Source of the DNA: Gimesia aquarii
GTDB taxonomy: Bacteria; Planctomycetota; Planctomycetia; Planctomycetales; Planctomycetaceae
DNA length: 64,000 nucleotides
Reading direction: 5' to 3'
NCBI RefSeq assembly: GCF_007748195.1
Contig: NZ_CP037920.1
Coordinates: 2,171,501-2,235,500 of the forward strand
Shown: piece after piece, positions 45,648-54,963 of the stretch
Layout: each line of letters starts with the position of its first letter
How positions within the stretch are numbered: position 1 is the stretch's first letter
Position numbers and translations under genes: made by a program
The notes under the pieces: generated by a model
Seen by the model: only the letters and a program-made list of their open reading frames with translations
What the model was told of the DNA's origin: nothing
Databases searched by the model: none

Positions 45648-46787
45648 TTGAACGCTTCCCTTCTTTGTCTTGCCACCGTATTGTCAGCGGGACTGAATCC
45701 CGCTGAATTAACAACTGTCTACACTCCAGCAGAGGACTTTGAAGCAGTGATTCGCGCTCAAAGCCCTCAGCCAACTTATGAGGAACAAGTTCCATTTGGT
45801 AACAATACGAACCCTCCCAGTGGTTCTTACACTGTTCCTGAAGGACAGACTTTTGATCCTAACGGAGGAGGTAACTTGTATGGTGCTCCCGCTGCTGGAT
45901 ACGATCCATTTCTCACTCCAGGGGTTGGTCCAGGCCAGTTTGGAAACCAGCCGCCGTCTGGTTATGCAAGTGGGATGAATGGCCCACAGCCTTATCGCTT
46001 TGGTTGGACATCTCGATTTGAGATTGGATTTTTGCCTAAATCACGCACTTACGTTCCTCCAACAGGAGCTGACGGTGGAAACTTTGGAGTTTTTGAAACA
46101 GACGTGGATCTGACGTATACAACACCGACCCGTAATGGTTGGATTTTTGCGGTGACACCAGAATTCGATTACCGAGGATGGGAAGGTCCGCAAAATATTT
46201 CCTTGCCAGGAAAAGGTTTTCGCTTTGGTTCAGATTTGCAATTATCAACACCCGGCAATGGGCTCTGGAGTGTTCAGTTAGGATTCACCCCTTCTTTGGG
46301 TTCTGATTTCGGAAAAAGTCTCAGTTCCAGAGCCTGGATGTTCGACGCACGCGTCGTTCTGTTCTTCCGTCCCTCTGACACCTGGATGTTTGCCGTTGGT
46401 GCAGGTTATTGGGATCGAGTACGCGACTATGTGATTCCTTATGCGGGAATCGTTTGGACGCCTAATGATATTTGGGAAGTGCGTGCAATGTTTCCCAAAG
46501 CACGCGTCAGTCGTTTCATGGGTAATGTCGGAGATAAAAGTGTCTGGTTGTATGGTAGCTTTGAATACGACATTGAAGCCTTTCAGGTCGAACGAACTGG
46601 TGTAGCAAACCGCGATCAAGTAGAATTTAAGGATTACGTCATGATGCTCGGTGTCAGAGGCGACAATGGATTGGTGTCTCTCTTCCTCGAAGCAGGTGGT
46701 GCCTTAAAACGAGAAGCTGACTTCAAAAGCGGTGGTGGATTTGATATCAAAGATGGTTTCATTGCCCGATTTGGTGTGCAATATTAA
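45648..46787 (+). CDS. Exported protein, probable outer-membrane beta-barrel
   Basis: A 379-residue product beginning at TTG 45648 (an in-frame TGA lies just upstream at 45642-45644). It has a weak signal peptide MNASLLCLATVLSAGLNPAE. A Pro/Gly/Asn-rich stretch (about 35-110) precedes alternating polar/aromatic strands, for example RFGWTSRFEIGFLPKSRTYV, TRNGWIFAVTPEFDYRGWEG and DTWMFAVGAGYWDRVRDYVI. It ends in F-G-V-Q-Y, a pattern with a terminal aromatic that fits outer-membrane barrels. I do not recognise a specific family. It may be a planctomycete porin-like protein. Confidence 0.65.
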   Translation: MNASLLCLATVLSAGLNPAELTTVYTPAEDFEAVIRAQSPQPTYEEQVPFGNNTNPPSGSYTVPEGQTFDPNGGGNLYGAPAAGYDPFLTPGVGPGQFGNQPPSGYASGMNGPQPYRFGWTSRFEIGFLPKSRTYVPPTGADGGNFGVFETDVDLTYTTPTRNGWIFAVTPEFDYRGWEGPQNISLPGKGFRFGSDLQLSTPGNGLWSVQLGFTPSLGSDFGKSLSSRAWMFDARVVLFFRPSDTWMFAVGAGYWDRVRDYVIPYAGIVWTPNDIWEVRAMFPKARVSRFMGNVGDKSVWLYGSFEYDIEAFQVERTGVANRDQVEFKDYVMMLGVRGDNGLVSLFLEAGGALKREADFKSGGGFDIKDGFIARFGVQY

Positions 46788-46843
46788 GCCGCGCTTTACT
46801 TAAGAATCTATCACACCATGATACCTGATAAAGGAATTCATCA

Positions 46844-47590
46844 GTGAATCCTCCTGCAGCAATCATCCTTGCCGCTGGCAAGAGCACAAGGATGAAGTCA
46901 GAGCTTCCCAAAGTGTTACACCCCATATTGGGGCGTCCCATGATCGAATACGTTTTGGACGCCGCGCGTTCTGCAAATTGCCAGAAATTAGTTGTGATCG
47001 TGGGACATAAAGCAGAGGAAGTCAAAGCAGCACTGACTCACCATTCCGATGTGGAATTTGCACTGCAAGCAGAACAAAACGGCACGGGGCATGCGGTTAT
47101 GATGTGTGCAGATCATCTGGCCAACCATAATGGACCTGTTTTGGTTTTAGCCGGTGATACCCCATTGTTGAAAGGGGCTTCGTTAGCGCGCTTGCTCAAG
47201 ACTCAAAAAGAGAATCAGGCAGCCTGTGTTGTGGGAACAGCAATAACGAAGGCGAATGCAGGTCTCGGACGAATTGTTCGCGATGCAGAAGGTCAATTCT
47301 TGCGAATTGTGGAACAAAAAGATGCGACTCCCGAAGAAGCCGCCATTGAGGAAATTAATACAGGTTGTTTTGCATTTGACGGTCAGCAATTATTTCATGC
47401 TCTGGAACAAGTGAAGCCTGATAATAGCCAGGCAGAGTACTACCTGACAGATTGTGCAGAGATTCTATTGAAGGAAGGACAGCCTGTTTTTGCCAGTTCT
47501 GTGTTTGACATTCAGGAAGCTAAAGGTGTGAATACGCAGGATCAACTGGCTGAAATCGCTGAGATTATTCAAAGTGCTGCGACTGAATAA
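46844..47590 (+). CDS. GlmU-type N-terminal uridylyltransferase, single domain
   Basis: A 248-residue sugar-phosphate nucleotidyltransferase. The N-terminus carries AAIILAAGKSTRMKSELPKV, the GlmU-type LxxGxGTxM/S loop with K, then LHPILGRPMIEYV, EQNGTGHAVM and VLVLAGDTPLL. It would make UDP-N-acetylglucosamine from GlcNAc-1-phosphate or a related NDP-sugar. The left-handed beta-helix acetyltransferase domain of full GlmU is missing, so glucosamine-1-phosphate must be acetylated elsewhere or the substrate differs. Start is a GTG with AAAGGA upstream. prs follows after 218 bases, an order that recalls glmU-prs. Confidence 0.82.
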   Translation: MNPPAAIILAAGKSTRMKSELPKVLHPILGRPMIEYVLDAARSANCQKLVVIVGHKAEEVKAALTHHSDVEFALQAEQNGTGHAVMMCADHLANHNGPVLVLAGDTPLLKGASLARLLKTQKENQAACVVGTAITKANAGLGRIVRDAEGQFLRIVEQKDATPEEAAIEEINTGCFAFDGQQLFHALEQVKPDNSQAEYYLTDCAEILLKEGQPVFASSVFDIQEAKGVNTQDQLAEIAEIIQSAATE

Positions 47591-47808
47591 TCGAACGAAA
47601 TTGTCTACCTTTTTCTTTCGTCAATGTTCTTAGAATTTGTCCAGATAACTGCATTTTGGCACTTTCGCACGAAAATGAAAGCTCATACTTGACTTCTTTC
47701 TCGCGATAAGCGTGAATAGGGAGAATTGCCAGACAGATTCGTTCGGCGCTGACTGTTTTGGCTCCCGCATCATAATGTTCCGCACTACAACTGCAGGCAT
47801 CGCATTTA

Positions 47809-48756
47809 ATGTATGATCATCTGACTCTTCTCAGTGGACGAGCACACCCGCAATTAGCTGGAGAAATTGCGGATTATCTCGGCATTCGACTGGCTTCGGT
47901 AGAGTTGTCAAATTTCCCTGATGGTGAAATTAGTTTAAAACTCAATCAAAATGTTCGAGGACGAGATGTGTTTATCGTTCAACCGACTTCGCCGCCCGTG
48001 AACGATAATCTGATGGAGCTGTTGATTCTGATGGATGCCTGTCGACGTGCCAGCGCAGAACGGATCACCGCTGTAATTCCCTATTTTGGCTACGCTCGAC
48101 AAGACCGAAAAGATTCAGGTCGCGTTCCCATCACTTCGAAACTGGTTGCTAACCTGATTAATGAATCAGGAGCAGATCGGGTTCTGGCTATGGATCTTCA
48201 CGCTGCACAGATTCAAGGTTTTTTTGATACGCCCGTTGATCACTTATATGCAGCACCCATTCTTGACCGTTATTTTCGATCTCTGAATATTCCTGACAAA
48301 GAGCTCGTTGTGGTTAGCCCTGATGAAGGCAGCATTAAACGTACTTTGCAGCATAATAATCATATTGGTGGCACACTTGCGATTGTCGATAAGCGTCGTA
48401 AGAATGCTCTGGAAACACAGCAGGCAAATATCATTGGTGGTCCGATAGAAGGTAAAATCGCCTTGATTTTTGATGATATGATTTCAACGGCAGGATCAAT
48501 TGTCGGAGCGGCTAATGTTGTCAAAGAACATGGTGCCAAAGAAATTTATCTCGGAGCATCCCATGCTGTCTTCTGTGGTTCTGCAATCAAACGTTTGAGT
48601 GAAGCACCGATCAAAGAGATTGTTGTCACAAATAGCCTGCCGATTCCTGATCAGGATAAACTATCTAATTTAAGATCGATTTCAATTGCTCCTTTATTAG
48701 GAGAAGCCATTCGTCGGATTCACCGAAACGAATCCGTAAGCCATCTGTTTGATTAA
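47809..48756 (+). CDS. prs: Ribose-phosphate pyrophosphokinase
   Basis: A 315-residue cytoplasmic enzyme making PRPP from ribose-5-phosphate and ATP for nucleotides, histidine and tryptophan. Landmarks: LTLLSGRAHPQLAGEIADYLG, the flexible loop YFGYARQDRKDSGR, MDLHAAQIQGFF and the PRPP-binding DDMISTAGSIVGAA. Length is normal. Start at ATG 47809; there is no close strong Shine-Dalgarno. Confidence 0.95.
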   Translation: MYDHLTLLSGRAHPQLAGEIADYLGIRLASVELSNFPDGEISLKLNQNVRGRDVFIVQPTSPPVNDNLMELLILMDACRRASAERITAVIPYFGYARQDRKDSGRVPITSKLVANLINESGADRVLAMDLHAAQIQGFFDTPVDHLYAAPILDRYFRSLNIPDKELVVVSPDEGSIKRTLQHNNHIGGTLAIVDKRRKNALETQQANIIGGPIEGKIALIFDDMISTAGSIVGAANVVKEHGAKEIYLGASHAVFCGSAIKRLSEAPIKEIVVTNSLPIPDQDKLSNLRSISIAPLLGEAIRRIHRNESVSHLFD

Positions 48757-48815
48757 GTCGTATTGGTGAGCCCAAACAGAAATGTACAATCGGGATCGCA
48801 TTCTGAAAAAGTGAG

Positions 48816-49322
48816 ATGTCGATGGCGCGAAATGAACAAGACCGCGAAGACCTGATGCGTGAAGCGACAGCCTTCTTTCCTCGCGCTGAAATACAAGTCG
48901 AACATGAAGCGGATCCTGTATTCTGGGGACAAAAGAAAAACGGTCATTTTTCTTTTTATTTTGGCAGTGATCCCGTTTATCAGTTTGATCAGAACGGTCT
49001 CTTAAGGCGGGCATTTATTGCGGGGCAGCTTTATCGAACCCAGAAAAATACACTTGCGCGATTAACACGTGAAAGAAATTCTACTGAAACAGTTCTAAAA
49101 CGAGACGACTTGACTATAACACAAGTAGAAGTCTTTTTGCAGATGATGGCAGACCGATTTCAAAAACTGGACTCCGATTTTGTCAACAAGCAGCATGTAA
49201 GATTGATCCGATCCCTGTCTGACAATTCCGAATTGGAATTACAGAATTTAATTCAAGATAAAATCAAACAGGTATTACAAAATTCACATCAGCTTGCCCC
49301 GAGAATTCGGGGGAAACGTTAA
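48816..49322 (+). CDS. Hypothetical protein, helical C-terminus
   Basis: A 168-residue protein without signal peptide or membrane span. The first half (AEIQVEHEADPVFWGQKKNG, HFSFYFGSDPVYQFDQNG) looks beta-rich. The second half (about 70-160) is helical and charged. I recall similar planctomycete hypothetical proteins but no function. ATG 48822 (MARNEQ) is an alternative start with GAG 6 bases upstream. It lies between prs and an epimerase-like gene on the same strand. Confidence 0.65.
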   Translation: MSMARNEQDREDLMREATAFFPRAEIQVEHEADPVFWGQKKNGHFSFYFGSDPVYQFDQNGLLRRAFIAGQLYRTQKNTLARLTRERNSTETVLKRDDLTITQVEVFLQMMADRFQKLDSDFVNKQHVRLIRSLSDNSELELQNLIQDKIKQVLQNSHQLAPRIRGKR

Positions 49323-49372
49323 TAAGGCCAAACAGTTATTTCTCATTTATTAATGTAAATTGTTCTCGAAAG

Positions 49373-50296
49373 ATGACTAAACTTATTATTGGCTGTGGAT
49401 ATGTTGGTTTACCAGTGGCTCAGAAATGGCTAGAGCAGGGGCATACTGTCTATGCGCTAACACGATCAGAAAAGCGCGCCAGTGAATTCAAAAATCTTGG
49501 ACTCAAGCCAATCGAAGGAGATATCACCCAACCGGAATCACTCAAGAGTTTGCCCAGTACAGATACGGTCTTGTATGCGGTGGGATTTGACCGTTCAGCA
49601 AATCAGACTCGTCATGATATCTATGTCACGGGATTGAATCATGTACTCTCTGAAATCAAAAATCGGACGAGGAAAATTATTTACCTTTCCAGTACCAGTG
49701 TTTATGGTCAGACTATGGGAGAATGGGTTGACGAAACAAGCCCTTGTGAACCGGAGCGGGAAAACGGAAAAATTTGTTTGGAAGCGGAACGGCTTTTTGA
49801 AAAACAGAGACTTATCTCGAAACGGGAAGATCACAACTCCGCGTCAGCCGTGATTCTCAGGTTAGCCGGGATTTATGGTCCGGGACGACTACTTGCCAGG
49901 ATGGAACAAATTAAAGCTGGCGAACCATTACTGGGTAGACCAGATGCTTATTTAAATCTGATTCATGTCACAGATATCGTCAATACAATCCTCCGATGTG
50001 ATGCCGACATTCCTCTCGAGTCTCATTATCTGGTCAGTGACAATTATCCAATGACTCGTCAGGAATACTATGAAACTTTGGCACAAATGATAGATGCTCC
50101 TCTTCCACAATTTGCAGTGAAGGAGTCAGATCAGCCTGAATTGAAGTCAAAACGCAACCACAGTACTGAACGGGCGGCAGGATTGAATAAGCGGTGTAGT
50201 AATAAAAGGTTACGCGAAGGTTTGGGGATCGAATTAGTTTATCCGACCATTAGGGAAGGTCTTCCAGATGCGACTCAAACTCTCGGAGACACTTGA
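49373..50296 (+). CDS. NAD(P)-dependent epimerase/dehydratase-like protein
   Basis: A 307-residue SDR-type protein (atypical, YeeZ-like) starting MTKLIIGCGYVGLPVAQKWL, where GxGYVG is the nucleotide-binding loop. It has YLSSTSVYGQ with the Y residue, and VILRLAGIYGPGR. The usual YxxxK catalytic lysine is not clearly in place. It may act on a nucleotide sugar or a related compound. It sits before aroA on the plus strand, 125 bases upstream, with no clear functional link. Confidence 0.8.
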   Translation: MTKLIIGCGYVGLPVAQKWLEQGHTVYALTRSEKRASEFKNLGLKPIEGDITQPESLKSLPSTDTVLYAVGFDRSANQTRHDIYVTGLNHVLSEIKNRTRKIIYLSSTSVYGQTMGEWVDETSPCEPERENGKICLEAERLFEKQRLISKREDHNSASAVILRLAGIYGPGRLLARMEQIKAGEPLLGRPDAYLNLIHVTDIVNTILRCDADIPLESHYLVSDNYPMTRQEYYETLAQMIDAPLPQFAVKESDQPELKSKRNHSTERAAGLNKRCSNKRLREGLGIELVYPTIREGLPDATQTLGDT

Positions 50297-50420
50297 AGAC
50301 ACGGATCTACTCACTTTAGGTTTGGATACCAAGTGTGTATGCTGTGACGAATTAACGACTCATTTACTATTAGCTTGAGACAGTTACCAGATCTCAACAC
50401 ATCTTTCATTTAATTATTCC

Positions 50421-51707
50421 ATGCTCAAAACTTATCAAGTCAAACCCGTTACCGGTTCCATTGAAGGGACAATTCGTCCACCTGGCTCAAAAAGCATTAC
50501 TAATCGTGCATTAATTATTGCCGCACTCGCTGAAGGTACGACACAGTTAACTGGAGTTCTGGATAGCCAGGACACTCAAGTCATGATTGAAAGCCTGAAT
50601 CGATTAGGTATCAAGGTCAAGCATGATCCGGAAAAGTGTACGATTCTGGTTGAAGGCTGTGATGGAAAAATTCCACAAACATCAGCCTCCCTGTGGTTGG
50701 AGAACAGTGGCACCAGTATCCGGTTCTTGACGGCACTTTGTGCAACTGGGACTGGAGAATATATTCTAGATGGCAATGCGCGCATGCGAGAACGCCCCAT
50801 TCAGCATTTAGTGGAAGCGTTAAAGCAATTAGGAGTCGATCTTGCCTGTGAAAATGACACAGGTTGCCCGCCAGTCAGAGTCAAGGCGAATGGGTTATCA
50901 GGTGGTGAAACTGCGATTTCTGGTAGCGTATCCAGCCAATATTTAAGTGCCTTGTTGATGGTTGCTGCGACTGCAGATAATCCCATTACTATATCCATCC
51001 AGGGTAATATGGTTTCAAAGCCGTATTTGGAGATTACGTTAGGAGTTATGGCACAATTTGGTGTGACCATAGATCGAATACAACCCTCAGTATGGAGAAT
51101 TCACCCGCAAACCTATCGGCGATCTGTAGCTTATGATATTGAACCTGACGCTTCTGCAGCCAGTTACTTTTTTGCTGCTGCTGCGATTACAGGAGGGAGT
51201 GTGACAGTAGAGGGATTGAATCAAGATGCGTTGCAAGGTGACATCAATTTTATACGGGTCCTGGAGGACATGGGATGCAACATAGAACAAGGTCGCAATA
51301 GTATCACTGTGCATGGTTGCCCTTTAAAAGGCATCGATGTGGACATGAATGATATTAGTGATACCGCTCAGACATTGGCCGCGGTTGCATTGTTCGCAGA
51401 GGGGCCTACCTGTATCAGGAATGTGGGACATATTCGCCATAAAGAAACTGATCGTCTGACCGCAATTGCAAATGAATTGAAGCGAATGGGAATCAAAGTT
51501 GAAGAAACAGAGGATTCGATCACGATTCATCCAGGTGAAATTCATCCGGCAACAATCGAGACATATGACGATCATCGTATGGCCATGAGTTTTGCATTGG
51601 TCGGATTGAAAATCCCCGGAATCGTAATTGCAGATCCAGATTGTACCATTAAGACTTATCCGCATTTCTTTACCGATCTGGAAAAGTTGTGTGGTCAGTC
51701 ATCGTGA
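50421..51707 (+). CDS. aroA: 3-phosphoshikimate 1-carboxyvinyltransferase (EPSP synthase)
   Basis: A 428-residue enzyme of the shikimate pathway joining shikimate-3-phosphate and phosphoenolpyruvate. Landmarks: [63 protein letters not shown] and [15 protein letters not shown]. The PEP-binding loop reads NSGTSIRF, where LFLGNAGTA(M)R is found in class I; I do not assign a class. The stop overlaps the rsmB start in GTGA (51704-51707). Confidence 0.94.
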   Translation: MLKTYQVKPVTGSIEGTIRPPGSKSITNRALIIAALAEGTTQLTGVLDSQDTQVMIESLNRLGIKVKHDPEKCTILVEGCDGKIPQTSASLWLENSGTSIRFLTALCATGTGEYILDGNARMRERPIQHLVEALKQLGVDLACENDTGCPPVRVKANGLSGGETAISGSVSSQYLSALLMVAATADNPITISIQGNMVSKPYLEITLGVMAQFGVTIDRIQPSVWRIHPQTYRRSVAYDIEPDASAASYFFAAAAITGGSVTVEGLNQDALQGDINFIRVLEDMGCNIEQGRNSITVHGCPLKGIDVDMNDISDTAQTLAAVALFAEGPTCIRNVGHIRHKETDRLTAIANELKRMGIKVEETEDSITIHPGEIHPATIETYDDHRMAMSFALVGLKIPGIVIADPDCTIKTYPHFFTDLEKLCGQSS

Positions 51708-53122
51708 AAAAGAAAAACGTCTGGCATCAAAAGAAGCCATCTTCAAATTCGCATGACATACAACTCCCCCAATGTTTTCGCTCCGCGCGAGAACTCGCAT
51801 TTTTTCTGCTTGAAGAATTTCGTATTCGTGAGCAGTTTGTAAGTGATTCGCTTCAACGCTGGGATCGTCGTATTGAACTTTCCTCGCAGGATCGCCGATT
51901 AGCAATGGAAATCAGTATTGGCGTGATTCGACGACAGCTGACTCTCGATACGCTGATTGAGCACCAATTGACGCGTCCACGGGAAAAGTTGGAGCCTTCC
52001 TTGTGGACGCTGCTGCAAATCGGTGTGTATCAATTGGTCATGCTCGATCAAATTCCCGATCACGCTGCCGTTTCTGAAACAGTAGAACTTGCTGCGAAGC
52101 TTAAGCGTGTGCGTTGGAAAAAAATGGTGAATGCGATTTTGCGTTCTATAAGTCGACAACTCATTGAAGATGTTGCTACTGCTCCTAAAGCGAATGCGAT
52201 TCCTTTGAGCTTCGAGCGCTATCGCTGTTTTGCATCAGATTATTTTGATGATCCTGAATCAAATATTTCCAGGTATGTTTCCAAAGCATTTAGTTTTCCT
52301 GAGTCACTCATTTCTGATTGGATCACTCGATATGGTATCGATCAAACACTTCAGATTGCTCAATGGTTTAATCAACGCAATAAGCTCTATTTGCGCGTTA
52401 ACCTTTTAAAAACCAATCGGGACTTTTTACTCACGGAACTTCTGGATTCGGGTATCCAGGCTAGCTTGGGAACAGAGCTTCAATCGATCAGGTTGGACCA
52501 GGCGGTTCCTCTAGAATCTCTTGTTGGATTTGATTCTGGAAAATTTACGATCCAGGATGAATCTGCGATTGCCGCCGGAAATCTCTTGAATCCACAGCCG
52601 GGTGAAACGGTTTTGGATTTGTGTGCGGCTCCCGGAACGAAAACGACTCATCTTGCAGAACTCATGCAAAATCAGGGGACGATTATTGCCACTGATGTTG
52701 GAGAGGACCGACTCGACAAAATTAAACAGAACACGTCCAGGCTGGGACTCAATATCGTTCAACCTCGACTGATTAAGTTGCATGAAACTGATTTACCTGG
52801 CGCTCCCTTCGATGCGATTTTAGTCGATGCCCCTTGTTCGAACTCGGGGGTGCTTGGGAAACGTCCTGAAGCACGTTGGCGCATTGATAATTCCTCAATC
52901 AATGAACTGGTTGAAATTCAGCGTCACTTGGTGCGACTTGCTTTAGACCATTTGAAGCCAAGAGGCCGCTTGGTCTATTCCACCTGTTCCTTCGATCCCA
53001 GAGAGAATGGAGAGCTGCTGAAACGCGTTTTGAAAGACTATCCAGGCAGAGCAATCGTCCAGGAAAATATTCATTTACCAGGATCTCCCTCTGACGGTGG
53101 TTATCAGGGGCTTGTTTGTTGA
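51704..53122 (+). CDS. rsmB: 16S rRNA (cytosine-967-C5)-methyltransferase
   Basis: A SAM-dependent rRNA methyltransferase of about 472 residues from GTG 51704. The N-terminal NusB-like helical domain (about 25-160) includes [20 protein letters not shown]. The methyltransferase domain has [39 protein letters not shown] and the catalytic [13 protein letters not shown], where both cysteines (PC and TC) are present. Start: the open frame allows GTG 51689, but the GTGA overlap with aroA suggests translational coupling at 51704. Confidence 0.9.
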   Translation: MKKKNVWHQKKPSSNSHDIQLPQCFRSARELAFFLLEEFRIREQFVSDSLQRWDRRIELSSQDRRLAMEISIGVIRRQLTLDTLIEHQLTRPREKLEPSLWTLLQIGVYQLVMLDQIPDHAAVSETVELAAKLKRVRWKKMVNAILRSISRQLIEDVATAPKANAIPLSFERYRCFASDYFDDPESNISRYVSKAFSFPESLISDWITRYGIDQTLQIAQWFNQRNKLYLRVNLLKTNRDFLLTELLDSGIQASLGTELQSIRLDQAVPLESLVGFDSGKFTIQDESAIAAGNLLNPQPGETVLDLCAAPGTKTTHLAELMQNQGTIIATDVGEDRLDKIKQNTSRLGLNIVQPRLIKLHETDLPGAPFDAILVDAPCSNSGVLGKRPEARWRIDNSSINELVEIQRHLVRLALDHLKPRGRLVYSTCSFDPRENGELLKRVLKDYPGRAIVQENIHLPGSPSDGGYQGLVC

Positions 53123-53337
53123 AGAGACTTGGGGGTATTCATTAGGTCACTATTTTTGTTGTGTTTATGCATAAGGTACATAGATACAGCGAGAAAACAG
53201 AGTAAACGAGCCTTGATGGTTGCTGTTTCCCTAACCAGATTGTAAGATTCGAGTTTAAGAAATTTGGTAATAGTTGGTTGCGATGATATCTATTACCTGC
53301 TTCCACCTGCGCGCTAGCTGCAATAAAGGAAATTAGT

Positions 53338-54663
53338 GTGAGTGTAGACGAATTAATTGATGTAAAAGGTGTGTTACAAAGTTCTGGTAGTGTCGGATAT
53401 TCAGATGTAGAACAGTTGAGCGAAATTGTCTGCTCTGATCAGGTTGCCGAGCTACGTAATGAAGTGCAGGCTCTCGTCAAGAACATAGCTGATGGTCAGG
53501 CCTCTGCTGGGCTTTCTGCGAAGGCTGGTATCGCCTTGCATTTGTTAGGTCAACACAGTGATGCGGTTGAGCAACTTGAAAAAGTTCAAGATAATGCAAC
53601 GGCCAGCTTTTTTCATGCTGTTTCTTTAATCGCACTAAAGCGATATCCAGACGCTGGCAAACAACTAGAGGCAGCAGCAAAGTTGGGCTACGATGCAATT
53701 GAGTGCTCACTGAGAAGAGCAGAAACTTTTCGCCTGGTGGGTAATTTGGATGAATCAGAAACGATTCTATCTTCCATCGCTAAAGATGCGGCTGGTCGAG
53801 CCGAATATTCATTCCAGATGGGATGTATTCGCTCAGACCGTGGAGACTTATACGGAGCGATTGAATATTTTGAACGAGCCGTCGATATGGACCCCCGTCA
53901 CTCTCGCGCGATATTTCGTCTCGCAGGAGAAAACGCTTCGCGTGGAAATGATGAAGATGCGATCCGTCTCTATGAGCAGTCTCTCTCCAGTCCGCCTTTC
54001 TATCTGGGAGCGATTCTGAATTTGGGATTACTTTATGAGGATATGGAAAACTATCCGGCTGCTGCGTTTTGTTTCCGACGTATCTTGGAAGCAGATCCAC
54101 AAAATGAAATGGCTGCGATGTATCTGAAAGATATCGAAGCGGCTGACAGCATGTACTACGACGAAGAGACTGCTCGTAACGAAGCCCGCATGAAACAATT
54201 GTTGGATCGACCAGTGACTGATTTTGAGCTTTCTGTTCGCAGTCGCAACTGTCTGCATGCGATGGATATTCATACGTTGGGTGATCTGACACGTGTCAGC
54301 GAAAACGACCTATTAGCCGGAAAGAATTTTGGCCAGACGTCACTCGATGAAATCCGAGAGATGCTTACTTCATTCGGCTTACATATCGGTCAAAATCTGC
54401 ATGAATCGTTGGGACAAGAAGGGGGTTATGCCGCCTTGCCTCCTGAATTGGCTGACAACCCTGTTACAGAGAAACCCATTTCCGACCTCGGACTTTCCGT
54501 GCGTTCACGAAAATGTATGTCTCGGCTTGGAATTGGAACTATGGGCGAACTTCTTCGACGTAGCCCGGATGAGTTATTAGCCAGTCGCAACTTCGGCGTG
54601 ACTTCACTTAATGAAATCCGTGAAAAATTGGGTGAAATGAATCTCAAATTGCGTAACGATTAG
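53338..54663 (+). CDS. TPR protein with two RNA polymerase alpha-CTD modules
   Basis: A 441-residue soluble protein. Residues about 55-270 are TPR repeats (AEYSFQMGCIRSDRGDLYGA, IEYFERAVDMDPRHSRAIFR). Two modules resembling the C-terminal domain of RNA polymerase alpha follow: 293-352 (ELSVRSRNCLHAMDIHTLGD) and 380-441 (LGLSVRSRKCMSRLGIGTMG). R301 and R389 match E. coli R265, a DNA-contact residue; N268 is N304 in the first and K392 in the second; K298 is replaced by T in both. Start GTG 53338 has AAAGGA 7 bases upstream. It is not the RNA polymerase subunit (the alpha-NTD is missing). A regulatory role at promoters or on RNA polymerase is inference. Confidence 0.85.
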   Translation: MSVDELIDVKGVLQSSGSVGYSDVEQLSEIVCSDQVAELRNEVQALVKNIADGQASAGLSAKAGIALHLLGQHSDAVEQLEKVQDNATASFFHAVSLIALKRYPDAGKQLEAAAKLGYDAIECSLRRAETFRLVGNLDESETILSSIAKDAAGRAEYSFQMGCIRSDRGDLYGAIEYFERAVDMDPRHSRAIFRLAGENASRGNDEDAIRLYEQSLSSPPFYLGAILNLGLLYEDMENYPAAAFCFRRILEADPQNEMAAMYLKDIEAADSMYYDEETARNEARMKQLLDRPVTDFELSVRSRNCLHAMDIHTLGDLTRVSENDLLAGKNFGQTSLDEIREMLTSFGLHIGQNLHESLGQEGGYAALPPELADNPVTEKPISDLGLSVRSRKCMSRLGIGTMGELLRRSPDELLASRNFGVTSLNEIREKLGEMNLKLRND

Positions 54664-54806
54664 TGAATTTGAAAGATGCTGATTTTCTCTGAGACAACTC
54701 TTGCCAGATTATCAGAGATTCAATAAACTCCGTTCGATTAGAATTTTTCTACTTCAGAAATGAAACTGGACGCAGCTACCGCGTCTTGAACAGGTAAATA
54801 CAACGT

Positions 54807-54877
54807 TACCCGATAGTGTAATGGTAGCACAACAGATTTTGATTCTGTTAGTCAAGGTTCAAATCCTTGTCGGGTAA
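54807..54877 (+). tRNA. tRNA-Gln (anticodon TTG)
   Basis: A full cloverleaf is visible. The acceptor arms TACCCGA and TCGGGTA pair. The D arm is GTGT-AATGGTA-GCAC. The anticodon stem ACAGA/TCTGT has loop TTTTGAT, anticodon TTG. The T arm is CAAGG-TTCAAAT-CCTTG. The discriminator is A, and CCA is not encoded. It lies between the TPR-alphaCTD gene and its own terminator. Confidence 0.96.
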
Positions 54878-54884
54878 TATTTAT

Positions 54885-54917
54885 AAAAAAAGCATTCCAT
54901 TTTGGAATGCTTTTTTA
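54885..54917. terminator. Intrinsic terminator after tRNA-Gln
   Basis: A 13-bp stem (AAAAAAGCATTCC with its complement) and a 5-base loop are followed by T residues. The A-rich arm gives a T-run on the minus strand too, so it can also end argS transcription. Confidence 0.88.
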
Positions 54918-54963
54918 TTTCCCTTGGCGCAAGCAATTTGATTGTCGTGATTGTCATCTATGT

